DNA from: Clostridiales bacterium
GTDB taxonomy: Bacteria > Bacillota > Clostridia > Oscillospirales > Acutalibacteraceae
Length of the DNA: 64,000 nucleotides
Reading direction: 5' to 3'
Assembly: GCA_022799115.1 (NCBI GenBank)
Contig: JAAWNT010000007.1
Span: 37,372-101,371 of the forward strand
The notes beneath the pieces were generated by a model. It was not told the origin of the DNA, made no database searches, and saw nothing but the letters and a program-made list of their open reading frames with translations. This document shows, one piece after another, positions 17,255-27,299 of this stretch. The first letter of the stretch is position 1. Every line of letters starts with the position of its first letter. The position numbers were made by a program, and so were the translations under genes.

Positions 17255-19189
17255 TTATTGATTCTGTTCTCTGGTATAGTTGAGCAGTCCGCCGGCCAGC
17301 ACAATGTCGCGCTGCCGTTGTGAAAGAATGGCTTCTGCTTGGAACTCAAACCCCTTTGTGACATTTTTCACTGTGATGGGGCCGCCGCTGAGGATTGTCT
17401 CCCGCGCATTATCAATTTGAAGCTCGTCCATCTGATCAATCCGGTCGTATACGCTCTCATCTGAGAAAATCAGGGGCAGGATGCCAGCGTTGGCCAGATT
17501 GGCGCAGTGGATGCGGGCAAAGGATTTGGCAATGACCGCCTTGACTCCTAGATAAAGGGGAACCAGAGCAGCGTGCTCACGGGAAGAGCCTTGGCCGTAG
17601 TTGGACCCGCCGATGACAATTCCCTTGCCCTCTTGACGGCAGCGCTCCGGGAACTCCTTGTCGCACACACCGAAGCAGAAGTTGGACAGGTAGGGGATAT
17701 TGGAACGGTAAGGGAGAATTTTTGCGCCAGCAGGCATAATATGGTCGGTAGTGATATTGTCGCCCACCTTCAACAAGGCTTTGGCAGCAATGACGTCCTC
17801 CATGGGCTCAGTGGTGGGGAAGGGCTTAATGTTGGGTCCGCGCAGGACCTCTACCTGATCCATTTCCTCTACAGGAGCGGGATCTACCACCATATTGTCG
17901 TTGATTAAGAATTGATCGGGAAGGGAGATGTCCGCTGCGTCACCCAAAGCGGTGGGATCGGTGAACACGCCGGTTAGGGCCGATGCGGCGGCAGTCTCCG
18001 GGCTGACCAGGTAAACCTGGCCGTCAGCGGTGCCGGAACGGCCTTCAAAGTTGCGGTTGAACGTGCGCAGGGACACGCCCTTAGAATTGGGCGATTGTCC
18101 CATACCGATGCAGGGGCCGCAGGCGCATTCCAAAATTCTGGCGCCCGCAGCGATCAAATCGGCCAAAGCGCCGTTTTGGGCCAGCATATTATAAACCTGC
18201 TTGGAGCCGGGGGCGATGGATAGGCTGACTGTTTCGCAGACGGTTTTGCCCTTGAGGATCGCGGCTACCCGCATCAAATCCAGGTAAGAGGAGTTGGTGC
18301 AGGAACCGATGCAGACCTGATCCACCGTCTTCGGGCCAATCTCCTCAATAGTCTTGACTGCATCCGGGCTGTGAGGACAAGCAGCCATGGGCTTGAGGGA
18401 GGATAGATCGATGGTAAGCACCTCGTCGTATTGGGCATCGGCGTCCGGAGAGAGCTCAATCCAATCCTGTTCACGGCCCTGTGCCTTCAGGAAGGAGCGT
18501 GTGATTTCATCAGAGGGGAAGATGGAAGTGGTTGCGCCCAGCTCGGCGCCCATATTGGTAATGGTGGCGCGTTCCGGGACTGACAAAGTCTTGACGCCCT
18601 CTCCGCCGTATTCCACAATTTTGCCCACACCGCCCTTTACAGTCATACGGCGAAGCACTTCCAAAATGATATCCTTGGCGGATACCCAGGGGCGCAGTTT
18701 ACCGGTGAGGTTGATCCGCACCATTTTGGGCATGGAGATATAGTAAGCTCCGCCGCCCATAGCCACGGCTACATCCAGTCCGCCGGCGCCCATAGCCAGC
18801 ATGCCGATACCGCCGCCCGTAGGTGTGTGGCTGTCCGAGCCGATGAGGGTCTTGCCCGGAATACCGAAGCGCTCCAAATGGACCTGATGGCAGATTCCGT
18901 TGCCGGGACGAGAATAATAGATGCCGTGTTTTTTTGCCACGGTCTGAATAAAACGATGGTCATCGGCGTTTTCAAAGCCGGTTTGCAGGGTATTGTGGTC
19001 AATATAAGCAACCGAGCGCTCTGTTTTAACCCTGGGAACACCCATCGCCTCAAACTCTAAATACGCCATGGTTCCGGTGGCATCCTGCGTTAAAGTCTGA
19101 TCGATCTTTAAGCCGATTTCGCTGCCTACCGTCATTTCTCCGCTGAGCAAATGGGATTTGATAATTTTTTGTGCTAACGTATAACCCAA
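17255..19189 (-). CDS. acn: Aconitate hydratase (short clostridial type)
   Basis: Isomerises citrate and isocitrate with a [4Fe-4S] cluster. Cluster cysteines are visible in GSCTNSS (about residue 296) and in CACGPC (about 358 and 361). The C-terminal swivel domain has GSNYGQGSSREHAAL near 540. I chose the TTG at 19189: it sits 7-8 bp after AAAGGGGAA and gives the family N-terminus MGYTLAQKIIKSHL, for 644 residues. The open frame runs 60 codons further upstream, but that extension is not conserved-looking. The next gene, icd, continues the pathway. Confidence 0.95.
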   Translation of the reverse strand: MGYTLAQKIIKSHLLSGEMTVGSEIGLKIDQTLTQDATGTMAYLEFEAMGVPRVKTERSVAYIDHNTLQTGFENADDHRFIQTVAKKHGIYYSRPGNGICHQVHLERFGIPGKTLIGSDSHTPTGGGIGMLAMGAGGLDVAVAMGGGAYYISMPKMVRINLTGKLRPWVSAKDIILEVLRRMTVKGGVGKIVEYGGEGVKTLSVPERATITNMGAELGATTSIFPSDEITRSFLKAQGREQDWIELSPDADAQYDEVLTIDLSSLKPMAACPHSPDAVKTIEEIGPKTVDQVCIGSCTNSSYLDLMRVAAILKGKTVCETVSLSIAPGSKQVYNMLAQNGALADLIAAGARILECACGPCIGMGQSPNSKGVSLRTFNRNFEGRSGTADGQVYLVSPETAAASALTGVFTDPTALGDAADISLPDQFLINDNMVVDPAPVEEMDQVEVLRGPNIKPFPTTEPMEDVIAAKALLKVGDNITTDHIMPAGAKILPYRSNIPYLSNFCFGVCDKEFPERCRQEGKGIVIGGSNYGQGSSREHAALVPLYLGVKAVIAKSFARIHCANLANAGILPLIFSDESVYDRIDQMDELQIDNARETILSGGPITVKNVTKGFEFQAEAILSQRQRDIVLAGGLLNYTREQNQ

Positions 19190-19471
19190 TTCGAGTTCCC
19201 CTTTCTTTTCCGCATATGCGGTGACAATTTTCACCAGAAAACACGACGGCTTTTCCATACAGTTTTCGTCAAACCCTTCTGTTGTGGGCCCGGGAAGTAA
19301 ATAAGGAAAATAAAAAATAATACGGCGCAATCTACAAGCCGTCTGCCCCAGGTTTCGGCGGGTTCTCACGGATTATATGGTTTCCAAACGATTCCAGAGA
19401 TGGAAAACAGGAAAGAAACCAAGAAAACAACAGCCGGTTTTTCTGGATAAACCCATAAAATTGTAACTTAT

Positions 19472-19500
19472 ATTATCCAATATTGAAACCGGATTGTCAA
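19472..19500 (-). promoter_or_regulatory. Promoter of acn-icd (leftward)
   Basis: Read on the minus strand: TTGACA (19500-19495), a 17-bp spacer and GATAAT (19477-19472). The predicted leader is about 275 nt to the TTG start of acn, and I see no clear regulatory structure in it. Confidence 0.7.
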
Positions 19501-19545
19501 TCTTTTCACGACAAAATGGGATAAGTTCATGAAATTTTAAATTCC

Positions 19546-19574
19546 TTGCTGTACTCCTGGAAAAATGCTATAAT
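19546..19574 (+). promoter_or_regulatory. tepA: Promoter of tepA
   Basis: TTGCTG at 19546-19551, a 17-bp spacer, and TATAAT at 19569-19574. It diverges from the acn promoter, from which it is 45 bp away. Confidence 0.75.
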
Positions 19575-19630
19575 CAGAATGTATGATCGCGCGCCGAAAC
19601 CGGCAAACTAACGGATAGGAGCGTGATAAC

Positions 19631-20452
19631 ATGAAACAATACCGATATCAGAGTCCCTATTCCGGGCAATACATTGAAAACCCCAGCGGTCCCGATAAGC
19701 CGGACAAACAGGACGGTCAAAACGACGACCAGGGCGTGGGCAGTGAAAAACAGACCGACCAAATTATCGAAACCGGATCGGTCATCACCGGAGATGGTAA
19801 GCACACTATCCATTGTCTGACCATTATCGGGCAGATTGAAGGTCATTATCTGGCTTCCCCGCAGAGCAAGACCACCAAATATGAACATGTGATTCCCCAA
19901 TTGGTAGCCATTGAAGAGGAGCCGCGAATTGACGGGCTTTTAATTTTGCTCAATACGGTGGGGGGCGACGTGGAAGCGGGGCTTGCCATCGCGGAATTGG
20001 TGGCGGGAATGAAAAAGCCCACGGTTTCCATGGTGTTGGGCGGAGGGCACTCCATCGGCGTTCCTCTGGCTGTGGCGGCTAAAAAGTCCTTTATCGCCCA
20101 ATCGGCCACAATGACCATCCACCCGGTGCGAATGAACGGATTGATGGTAGGGGTGCCCCAGACCCTGGAGTATTTTCAGCGCATGCAGGAGAGGATTACA
20201 CGGTTTGTGTCACAAAATTCCCGCATATCCCCAGAACGGTTTTACGAGCTGGCCATGAACACCAAGGAATTGGTGATGGATGTGGGAACGATCCTGGATG
20301 GAGTGGATGCGGTGGAAGAAGGGCTGATCGACTCTCTGGGAAGCCTTTCCGACGCTATGAGCTGTCTTTATCAGATGATTGATAAAGAACGGGCAAAAGG
20401 AAAAAAATCCACGGCAAAGAAAAACGGTAAAAAGAAATCAACGGAGAAATAG
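19631..20452 (+). CDS. tepA: ClpP-like serine protease TepA (translocation-enhancing protein)
   Basis: A cytosolic ClpP-fold peptidase of family S14; B. subtilis TepA (YmfB) was linked to protein export and is encoded just before spoIIIE, the same order as here. The catalytic serine lies in [13 protein letters not shown] (about residue 140), the histidine in HPVRMNG (about 163), and an Asp in MDVGTILDG (about 219). A polar, low-complexity N-terminus of about 40 residues precedes the fold, and a Lys-rich tail ends the protein. A TAGGAG site precedes the ATG. Length is 273 residues. Confidence 0.92.
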   Translation: MKQYRYQSPYSGQYIENPSGPDKPDKQDGQNDDQGVGSEKQTDQIIETGSVITGDGKHTIHCLTIIGQIEGHYLASPQSKTTKYEHVIPQLVAIEEEPRIDGLLILLNTVGGDVEAGLAIAELVAGMKKPTVSMVLGGGHSIGVPLAVAAKKSFIAQSATMTIHPVRMNGLMVGVPQTLEYFQRMQERITRFVSQNSRISPERFYELAMNTKELVMDVGTILDGVDAVEEGLIDSLGSLSDAMSCLYQMIDKERAKGKKSTAKKNGKKKSTEK

Positions 20453-20535
20453 AGATTACCGATCCATCGCTTAAAAAGGACCTGTGTCGATGAAGCGGCG
20501 AAAACGGCCCGACGCAGGCACAGTATTGATTACCC

Positions 20536-20559
20536 TTCGCGCGCTTTGCAGCGCGCGAA
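20536..20559 (+). repeat. GC-rich hairpin between tepA and spoIIIE
   Basis: A perfect 10-bp stem (TTCGCGCGCT at 20536-20545 with 20550-20559) and TTGC loop. No T-run follows, so it is unlikely to be a full terminator. It ends 26 bp before the spoIIIE GTG and could affect mRNA stability or translation. Confidence 0.7.
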
Positions 20560-20585
20560 ATCTTACATATAAGGAATGAATTGCA

Positions 20586-23171
20586 GTGCCAGCACAAAAA
20601 GCGAAAAGCGCCGGCGGAAAACGACCGGCGTCAAAAAAAGGGAATCCCTCATCTCAAAGGAAACGTCCCTCGTCAAAGTCCACCGCAAAAAGCAGCGCAA
20701 AACGGCCGGACAGCCGGGCCAGCGCCCGCCCGCCCGCAAAGAGGACCCGGGCTGCACAGCAGCGCTTAGAGGCTCAGATGAAGTCGCGCAACCAAACCTT
20801 TGCCATCATCATGTTTGCAGTGGCGATCTTTCTTTTCTGCCTGGTGCTCATACCAGGAGAAAATATCTGGAACAGCCTTCACATGGTATTGATGGGGATG
20901 TTCGGCACTTGTTCGATTCTTTGGCCCATTCTTTTGACCTATATTTCCATTGTCACCGCTTTGGAGAAGCCGTTTAACGCAATCAGCACCAAGATTGCAT
21001 TGTCAATCGTCATTATTGTGCTGTTTTGTGCCGCTGTTTACATATTCGGAACGCCGGAACTGCCCAAGGATCAGTCCTACTGGCAACAGATGATCGGTCA
21101 GTATGTGGATGGCATTGAGCGCAGAGGCGCGGGATTGTTCGGCGGGTTACTGGGAATTCCTTTTCTGGCAGCCTTGGGCGGCGTCGGAGCAAAAATTGTA
21201 ATTGTGCTGTTGCTGTTTGTGACCATTATGATTCTGACTGGAACCAGTCTGATTCAGCTGTTTCGGGCTATTTCCCGCCCGGTAGAGGTAGTGAAGGAGA
21301 GTATGGGAACCCGCGAAGATAGGGAACAACGCCGTCGGCAAAGGCGAACGCACAGCGCAGGAAACGCCAACATCGATATTGACCTGGATCCGGACGCTCT
21401 ACCGGCACACCCGGTAATATCCCCTAATTTGCGCAACTCATTGCCTGAGCGCAACGAAAAACTGGAGCGTTTGGAAAAGGCGTTCAGCGCTCCGGAGCCC
21501 ACGTTGGAGGTAGAGCCGGTTATTAACGGCGCGTCGCTGGAAGAAATTCCTTCGGTTAAGGAGGACAACGGCGCTGCCTTTACTCTCCCTACTCGAAAGA
21601 AGATGGAGAATATAGCGCCTCCCTTGGAACGCAGTGTCCCTGCCGTTGTTAGAGACGACGGAGGAGAGGGATACCGTTTCCCTCCGGCTACTTTTTTGCA
21701 GCGGTCGCCGATGACCAACGAGCAGGACGTCGCGGGGGAACTTAAAATCAATGGTCAGATGCTGGTGGATACCCTCAAAAGCTTTGGGGTGCAAACCAAA
21801 ATTGTAGATATCAGCCGCGGTCCGGCGGTGACGCGTTATGAATTGCAGCCGGCCGCGGGCGTAAAGATCAGCAAGATAACCAATCTTTCCGACGATATTG
21901 CTCTGAATTTGGCGGCTTCCGGCGTGCGCATTGAGGCTCCCATTCCCGGTAAAGCGGCGGTGGGCATTGAGGTGCCCAACAAGCTGGTCAACATTGTTAA
22001 GATGCGGGAACTGATCGAATCCAGAGAATTTACTTCCGCCAAAAGCAAACTCACTGTGGCTTTGGGACGGGACATCGCCGGCAATGTTACTTTGGCAGAT
22101 TTGGCTAAAATGCCCCATGTGCTTATCGCAGGTTCCACTGGTTCGGGAAAATCGGTGTGCATTAACTCTCTGATTATCAGCCTGCTCTATAAATCCACTC
22201 CTGACGAGGTGCGGTTTTTAATGGTGGATCCCAAAGTGGTGGAACTGGGCATCTACAATGGGATTCCTCATCTGTTGGTTCCGGTGGTGACCGATCCCCG
22301 CAAAGCCGCAGGGGCGCTTAACTGGGCGGTAAACGAAATGCTGGACCGCTATAAGAGATTTGCGGAACACAATGTCAGGGATTTGCAGGGGTACAATCAA
22401 ATGGTACAGAATCTGTCCCCTGAGGAAAATAAAAACGAGGACGGCAGCGTCCGTCTGGAAAAAATGCCTCAGATTGTCATTATCATCGACGAGCTGGCCG
22501 ATCTGATGATGGCTGCGCCCAACGAGGTGGAGGACTCCATTTGCCGTCTTGCGCAAATGGCCCGTGCCGCAGGCATGCATTTGGTAATCGCCACCCAGCG
22601 TCCCTCGGTGGACGTCATCACCGGCATTATAAAGGCGAACATCCCCAGCCGCATTGCCTTTGCGGTATCTTCAATGGTGGATTCCCGTACCATCCTGGAT
22701 ATGGGCGGCGCGGAGAAACTGTTGGGTCGGGGAGATATGCTGTTTTCCCCGGTGGGTTCTTCCAAGCCGATTCGCATACAGGGATGTTTTGTCACCGACG
22801 CGGAGATTGAGTCGGTGGCGGGGTATGTAAAAAGTGCGCAGGATGCCGGGTACGATCAGAATGTCATAGAAGAGATAGAGAAGAACGCCGTAGCAGATCA
22901 TGGAAAAGGGAGATCCGACGGAGGCGCGGACGGAGAAGATTCCGACCCAATGCTAAAGGAAGCGATCAAATGCGTGGTGGAAGCGGGACAGGCCTCCACC
23001 TCCCTTTTACAACGCAGGCTGCACCTGGGATATGCCCGGGCTGGCCGCCTAATCGACGATATGGAGCAAATGGGTGTAGTAGGGCCGCATGAGGGTTCAA
23101 AGCCCCGCCAGGTGCTCATCACCTATCAGCAATGGCTGGAGATGAATATGCAACAGCCCGACGAGCCTTGA
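20586..23171 (+). CDS. spoIIIE: DNA translocase FtsK/SpoIIIE
   Basis: A membrane-anchored hexameric motor that pumps chromosome DNA through the division or sporulation septum. The N-terminus is a 60-residue Lys/Arg/Ser/Pro-rich stretch, then four or more transmembrane segments (about residues 70-225), a charged linker, and the RecA-like motor with Walker A GSTGSGKS near 514 and Walker [14 protein letters not shown] near 628-640. The C-terminal winged-helix gamma domain (about 795-855) reads KOPS-like DNA signals. The start is GTG behind AAGGAATGA. Length is 861 residues. Only one FtsK-like gene is visible here, and the tepA neighbour favours spoIIIE. Confidence 0.95.
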   Translation: MPAQKAKSAGGKRPASKKGNPSSQRKRPSSKSTAKSSAKRPDSRASARPPAKRTRAAQQRLEAQMKSRNQTFAIIMFAVAIFLFCLVLIPGENIWNSLHMVLMGMFGTCSILWPILLTYISIVTALEKPFNAISTKIALSIVIIVLFCAAVYIFGTPELPKDQSYWQQMIGQYVDGIERRGAGLFGGLLGIPFLAALGGVGAKIVIVLLLFVTIMILTGTSLIQLFRAISRPVEVVKESMGTREDREQRRRQRRTHSAGNANIDIDLDPDALPAHPVISPNLRNSLPERNEKLERLEKAFSAPEPTLEVEPVINGASLEEIPSVKEDNGAAFTLPTRKKMENIAPPLERSVPAVVRDDGGEGYRFPPATFLQRSPMTNEQDVAGELKINGQMLVDTLKSFGVQTKIVDISRGPAVTRYELQPAAGVKISKITNLSDDIALNLAASGVRIEAPIPGKAAVGIEVPNKLVNIVKMRELIESREFTSAKSKLTVALGRDIAGNVTLADLAKMPHVLIAGSTGSGKSVCINSLIISLLYKSTPDEVRFLMVDPKVVELGIYNGIPHLLVPVVTDPRKAAGALNWAVNEMLDRYKRFAEHNVRDLQGYNQMVQNLSPEENKNEDGSVRLEKMPQIVIIIDELADLMMAAPNEVEDSICRLAQMARAAGMHLVIATQRPSVDVITGIIKANIPSRIAFAVSSMVDSRTILDMGGAEKLLGRGDMLFSPVGSSKPIRIQGCFVTDAEIESVAGYVKSAQDAGYDQNVIEEIEKNAVADHGKGRSDGGADGEDSDPMLKEAIKCVVEAGQASTSLLQRRLHLGYARAGRLIDDMEQMGVVGPHEGSKPRQVLITYQQWLEMNMQQPDEP

Positions 23172-23185
23172 CGCCTTAAACAAAC

Positions 23186-23233
23186 GGAAGAAAACGGGTG
23201 GAGGATGCATACCGTTTCCTTCCCTTGTTTTTA
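23186..23233 (+). terminator. Intrinsic terminator after spoIIIE
   Basis: Arms 23186-23197 and 23212-23223 pair at 11 of 12 positions, followed by CTTGTTTTTA. It lies 15 bp after the spoIIIE stop. Confidence 0.8.
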
Positions 23234-23265
23234 TAGATTGATTACGGATAAAGGAACGATAGTTT

Positions 23266-25182
23266 ATGCCATTTTTACCAATTACAAAAGAAGAGATCAA
23301 CGCGCTAGGTTGGGATGAGCCGGACTTCGTGGTGGTAACCGGAGACGCTTATGTGGACCATCCCAGCTTTGGAGCGGCAATCATCTCCCGGGTGCTGGAG
23401 GCAGAGGGGTTTCGGGTGGCGGTGCTCGCCCAGCCGGACTGGAGAAGCCCAAAAGAGTTTGCTCGATTCGGCAGACCGCGGCTGGGATTTTTGGTGACCT
23501 CCGGAAATATCGATTCCATGGTGGCCCATTATACAGCGGCCCGCCGCCGCAGGAGCGACGACGCATATTCCGCCGGAAGAAAGGCTGGGAGGCGCCCTGA
23601 CCGGGCGGTGATTGTCTACACAAAGAAGATTAAAGAGAGATACCCTGATGTTCCGGTGGTCATTGGAGGTCTGGAGGCGTCCCTGCGCCGGTTTGCCCAC
23701 TACGATTATTGGGATGATCGGGTGCGGCCTTCTATCCTTGTGGATTCCGGCGCGGATCTGCTGATTTATGGGATGGGAGAGAATCAAATACGTCAGATAG
23801 CACATCGGTGGGAAAAAGGGGAACCGCCTTCCCAAATGAGGGACATCAGAGGTACCTGTTGTCTCATTCCCACGGTGGAATACTCCCCGGGACCGGCAGT
23901 GGATTGCCCGAGCTTTGAGCAGGTGTGCGCGTCAAAGAAAGAATACGCGGTGTCCTGCCGCAAACAACAGGATGAACAGGACGCGGTGCGCGGTCGTACC
24001 GTATTGCAAAAGCATGGCAAGCTACTGCTGGTGCAGAATCCGCCCATGCCACCCTTAGAGCAAGAGGAGCTGGACGCAGTCTATGCGCTTCCCTATGAAC
24101 GGATGTATCATCCCTGCTATGAAAAGGAGGGCGGCGTACCGGCCATTGAGGAGGTGGAATTTTCCATCACCCACAACCGAGGATGTTTCGGGGCCTGTAA
24201 TTTCTGTTCCATTGCCTTCCATCAGGGACGAGCCATCACTACACGCAGCCAGCAATCGGTTATCCGGGAAGCGGAAAGCCTCACTCGAAATCCTCGCTTC
24301 AAAGGGTACATTCATGATGTAGGCGGCCCTACCGCAGATTTTCGGCATCCCTCCTGCCGCAAACAGGAGAAGGCGGGGTTGTGTAAGGGAAAGAAGTGTT
24401 TGGCCCCTACTGTTTGCCCGGCTCTGGAAGTTGACCACACGGAATATCTGCAATTACTCCGCAAACTAAGGGCCCTGCCCAAAGTAAAAAAGGTATTTAT
24501 CCGTTCTGGCATTCGGTTTGATTATCTGATGGAGGACAAGGACGACAGCTTTTTCCGGGAACTGGTGCAGCATCACGTTAGCGGACAGCTCAAGGTAGCG
24601 CCGGAACATTGCTCTGCCGCCGTACTGGATAAGATGGGAAAACCCCATATTGAGAGCTATCAACGATTTGCCCGCCGCTTTTACGGACTGACAAAGGAGG
24701 CTGGGAAAGAACAGTATCTGGTTCCTTATCTGATGTCTTCTCATCCAGGTTCCACCTTAAAAGATGCGGTTGAACTGGCGCTTTTCTTAAAGAAAGAGAG
24801 AATCCGGCCGGAACAGGTGCAGGATTTTTATCCAACCCCAGGCACCATTTCCACCTGTATGTTTTATACCGGCTTGGACCCTTACACGATGCAGCCTGTT
24901 TTTGTACCCCGTACCGATAAAGAAAAGGCGATGCAACGGGCGCTTTTACAGTATTTTAATCCCAAAAACCGTTCGCTTGTTCTGGAAGCGCTCAAGGCGG
25001 CGGGACGCGCCGACCTGATTGGAAACGGCCCCAATTGTTTGGTAAAAGGCGATAGCAAATCGCATGGAATAGTCAAAACCGATGACCGTTCAAACAATCG
25101 AAAAACAAGGGCCAACAAACCGGGCGGAGGGAAAGCCGGGAAAGGAAACGCGCCATGCAACCGACCAAAAAGAAACGGATAA
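23266..25182 (+). CDS. YgiQ family radical SAM protein
   Basis: A 638-residue member of the UPF0313/YgiQ radical SAM family, whose reaction is not known. The [4Fe-4S] motif CFGACNFC lies at about residues 306-313, preceded by the family's long N-terminal domain (LPITKEEINALGWDEPDFVVVTGDAYVDHPSFG is characteristic in part) and followed by GGPTADFRHPSC and a cysteine-rich KGKKCLAPTVC segment. The last 40 residues are basic and of low complexity. The ATG has AAAGGAACGA upstream. The 3' end overlaps the next gene by 28 bp. Confidence 0.93.
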   Translation: MPFLPITKEEINALGWDEPDFVVVTGDAYVDHPSFGAAIISRVLEAEGFRVAVLAQPDWRSPKEFARFGRPRLGFLVTSGNIDSMVAHYTAARRRRSDDAYSAGRKAGRRPDRAVIVYTKKIKERYPDVPVVIGGLEASLRRFAHYDYWDDRVRPSILVDSGADLLIYGMGENQIRQIAHRWEKGEPPSQMRDIRGTCCLIPTVEYSPGPAVDCPSFEQVCASKKEYAVSCRKQQDEQDAVRGRTVLQKHGKLLLVQNPPMPPLEQEELDAVYALPYERMYHPCYEKEGGVPAIEEVEFSITHNRGCFGACNFCSIAFHQGRAITTRSQQSVIREAESLTRNPRFKGYIHDVGGPTADFRHPSCRKQEKAGLCKGKKCLAPTVCPALEVDHTEYLQLLRKLRALPKVKKVFIRSGIRFDYLMEDKDDSFFRELVQHHVSGQLKVAPEHCSAAVLDKMGKPHIESYQRFARRFYGLTKEAGKEQYLVPYLMSSHPGSTLKDAVELALFLKKERIRPEQVQDFYPTPGTISTCMFYTGLDPYTMQPVFVPRTDKEKAMQRALLQYFNPKNRSLVLEALKAAGRADLIGNGPNCLVKGDSKSHGIVKTDDRSNNRKTRANKPGGGKAGKGNAPCNRPKRNG

Positions 25183-26093
25183 CAAAACCGCGCGTCGCGG
25201 GAATGGCCGCGCTGGCGCTGATCCTACTCTTCACGGCGCTGATTTCCTTTCAGCCCTTTGAAGGAATTCCCTGCTGGCGAGATATTTTTCGCTTTTTTCA
25301 GGTTTCCGAGAAGATGGACGAGGCGGAGGATTACGATCTGGCGGTCCATTTCATTGATGTGGGAAAGGCCGATAGTATTTTTCTCACATGCAAAGGAAAG
25401 AATATCCTAATTGATGCGGGCGATGTGGATCTCTCCGCCCGAACCACAGAGTATTTAAAACGCAGAGGCGTAACCACGCTGGATCTGGTGATAGCCACTC
25501 ATCCGGATAAAGACCACATCGGCGGTATGGCCAATGTTCTACTGGAGTTTGAGGTTGGGCGGTTTATGATGCCTCGTATCCCAGAGGAGGCCTTACCAAA
25601 TTCCACCAGCTACCAGATGATGCTGTATGCATTGCAATCCGAGGATATCCCTGTAACGGATCCGGCGCCTGGCCAAACCTTTTCGATAGGAGAATTGGAG
25701 CTTCAGGTGCTGGGACCTCAGAAAATTTATGAGAATACCAATAACAATTCCGTGATTCTCCGGATTTCCTATAAAGAGGACAGCTTCCTTTTTATGGGGG
25801 ACGCGGAAGAAGAAGCGGAGAAGGACCTGCTGCAAGCAGGCTATGATCTTCAAAGCGAGGTGCTCAAGGTTGGACATCACGGAAGCAAAAGCTCAACCTC
25901 TCAAGAGCTGCTTGACGCGGTACAGCCTCGGTTTGCGGTGATCTCGGTGGGAGAGGACGGCAACAAGCTGCCCAAAGCCTCAGTGCTCAAGAGATTGGAA
26001 GTAGCGGAAACCGGTATCTACCGCACCGACCAGAATGGGACTGTAGTCGCAGCGACCAACGGCCAAGGGATTACTTGGATTACAGAGCAATGA
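25155..26093 (+). CDS. Membrane-anchored ComEC-like metallo-beta-lactamase-fold hydrolase
   Basis: A basic N-terminus and one membrane segment (about residues 16-35) anchor an extracellular metallo-beta-lactamase domain like the C-terminal part of ComEC/Rec2. Motifs: FIDVGKADSIFL near 71, THPDKDHIGG near 114-123, FMGDAEEEAEKDLL near 214, and KVGHHGSKSSTS near 238. Family members are thought to be phosphodiesterases or nucleases that cut DNA at the surface; here there is no ComEC channel domain. Length is 312 residues. The ATG lies inside the end of the YgiQ gene. A DUF3006 gene follows, a common partner of this enzyme type. Confidence 0.88.
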   Translation: MQPTKKKRITKPRVAGMAALALILLFTALISFQPFEGIPCWRDIFRFFQVSEKMDEAEDYDLAVHFIDVGKADSIFLTCKGKNILIDAGDVDLSARTTEYLKRRGVTTLDLVIATHPDKDHIGGMANVLLEFEVGRFMMPRIPEEALPNSTSYQMMLYALQSEDIPVTDPAPGQTFSIGELELQVLGPQKIYENTNNNSVILRISYKEDSFLFMGDAEEEAEKDLLQAGYDLQSEVLKVGHHGSKSSTSQELLDAVQPRFAVISVGEDGNKLPKASVLKRLEVAETGIYRTDQNGTVVAATNGQGITWITEQ

Positions 26094-26195
26094 GTGAAGA
26101 AAATATCGGATGGAAGGCGTATGGACTACGCATAAAAAATGATAAGAGGACTTTGCGGTCTTGTTTGCGCAAAGCCATGAAAGGATAGAGATACC

Positions 26196-26414
26196 ATGAA
26201 ACAGCTAATTATCGACCGATTTGAAAACAATTATGCAATCTGCGAGGATGGAGAAAAACGCATGTTTGCCATTGAGAGGGTGGAGATTCCCAAGGAGGCA
26301 AAAGAGGGGGATGTGCTGCGCATATCCGATCAAGGAGAGCTTACCGTTGATAAGGAGGAAACCAAGCGCCGCCGTGAAAAGATTGCTAAGATGCAAAATA
26401 AGCTTTGGAAATAG
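26196..26414 (+). CDS. DUF3006 domain protein
   Basis: A 72-residue cytosolic protein that fits DUF3006: IIDRFENNYAICEDG at the start, a middle VEIPKEAKEGDVL and a Lys/Arg-rich helical end. The function is unknown. DUF3006 genes often follow ComEC-like hydrolases, as here, 102 bp downstream. The ATG has AAAGGATAGAG before it. The gap between the two genes contains a small CTTTGCG/CGCAAAG hairpin. Confidence 0.85.
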   Translation: MKQLIIDRFENNYAICEDGEKRMFAIERVEIPKEAKEGDVLRISDQGELTVDKEETKRRREKIAKMQNKLWK

Positions 26415-26548
26415 AGAATATGTAGTTTTTAAAACTAGACGAAATCGTAAATGTAACGATCTGTTAACACTCTTTTCATATCTTTCCTGTATAATGAAAT
26501 TAGTTCTGGAAGTAATAATGGTATAAAGTTATGGCTGGAGTGTGGAAT

Positions 26549-27250
26549 ATGGCATCATCGGTGATTAAAAACATAGGAATTTGGGGGGACTCTCTGCTGA
26601 AAGGAATTGTATTTGACGAAGAAAACGGGAAATACCGCACCTTAAAGCAATGTTCAGTCAATCTGTTCAACAAGGTCTTTCCCATTAGTATCAAAAACAA
26701 TTCCCGTTTCGGTTGCACAGCTCCCAAGGCGCTGGAAAGCTTGGAACGTTCCCTGGCAAAAGGCTTTCAGGCGGATGTAGTGTTGCTGGAATTCGGCGGG
26801 AACGACTGTGATTACAACTGGGCGGAGGTTTCCAATAATCCGGTGGGGGAGCATCAGCCCCATACGCCCTTTGAGGAGTTCACCTCAACCATGAAAAAAA
26901 TGGTGCAGCTTTTGTTAAAGCACAATATTCGTCCGCTTTTGATGAATCTGCCGCCCATAGACGCGGAACGTTACTTTTCCTGGATCAGCCAGTTAAAAGG
27001 GGTAAACGGGGAGAAGGTACTTTTATGGCTGAAACAGAAAGATATCATCTATCGTCAGCAAGAGCGTTATTCTCTGGCCATTGAGAAACTGGCGTACAAA
27101 GAAGGATTGCCTTTGATCGATGTGCGAGATCGCTTTTTAACCCTGCGCAATTATCGGGATTATCTGTGTCTGGACGGAATTCATCTCAATGAATCAGGGC
27201 ACAAAATTTTGGGTGAGGCGTTTTCCTCTTACGCGGTGGGATACCTCTAA
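26549..27250 (+). CDS. SGNH/GDSL-family hydrolase
   Basis: A serine esterase-like enzyme without signal peptide, so probably cytosolic; the substrate is unknown (possibly an acyl or acetyl ester). Block I is IWGDSLLKG (catalytic Ser near residue 15), block III is FGGND (about 82-86) and block V is LDGIHLN (Asp and His near 209-212). The start at 26549 has GGAG 8 bp upstream; an in-frame ATG at 26531 would add six residues. Length is 233 residues. A TATAAT at 26490-26495 lies upstream, but with no well-placed -35. It has its own terminator and looks monocistronic. Confidence 0.9.
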   Translation: MASSVIKNIGIWGDSLLKGIVFDEENGKYRTLKQCSVNLFNKVFPISIKNNSRFGCTAPKALESLERSLAKGFQADVVLLEFGGNDCDYNWAEVSNNPVGEHQPHTPFEEFTSTMKKMVQLLLKHNIRPLLMNLPPIDAERYFSWISQLKGVNGEKVLLWLKQKDIIYRQQERYSLAIEKLAYKEGLPLIDVRDRFLTLRNYRDYLCLDGIHLNESGHKILGEAFSSYAVGYL

Positions 27251-27261
27251 AATTAAGAATG

Positions 27262-27299
27262 AAAAGGACAGACGCGATTTACTGCGGCTGTCCTTTTTA
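27262..27299 (+). terminator. Intrinsic terminator after the SGNH hydrolase gene
   Basis: A 10-bp stem (AAAAGGACAG at 27262-27271 with 27288-27297), with CGC/GCG pairing inside the loop, followed by TTAT. Confidence 0.88.

Noticed and set aside
19450..19500. Rex operator at the acn promoter
   Set aside because: TTGTAACTTATATTATCCAA has TTG and CAA ends but wrong length and poor inner match to TTGTTAA-N4-TTAACAA.
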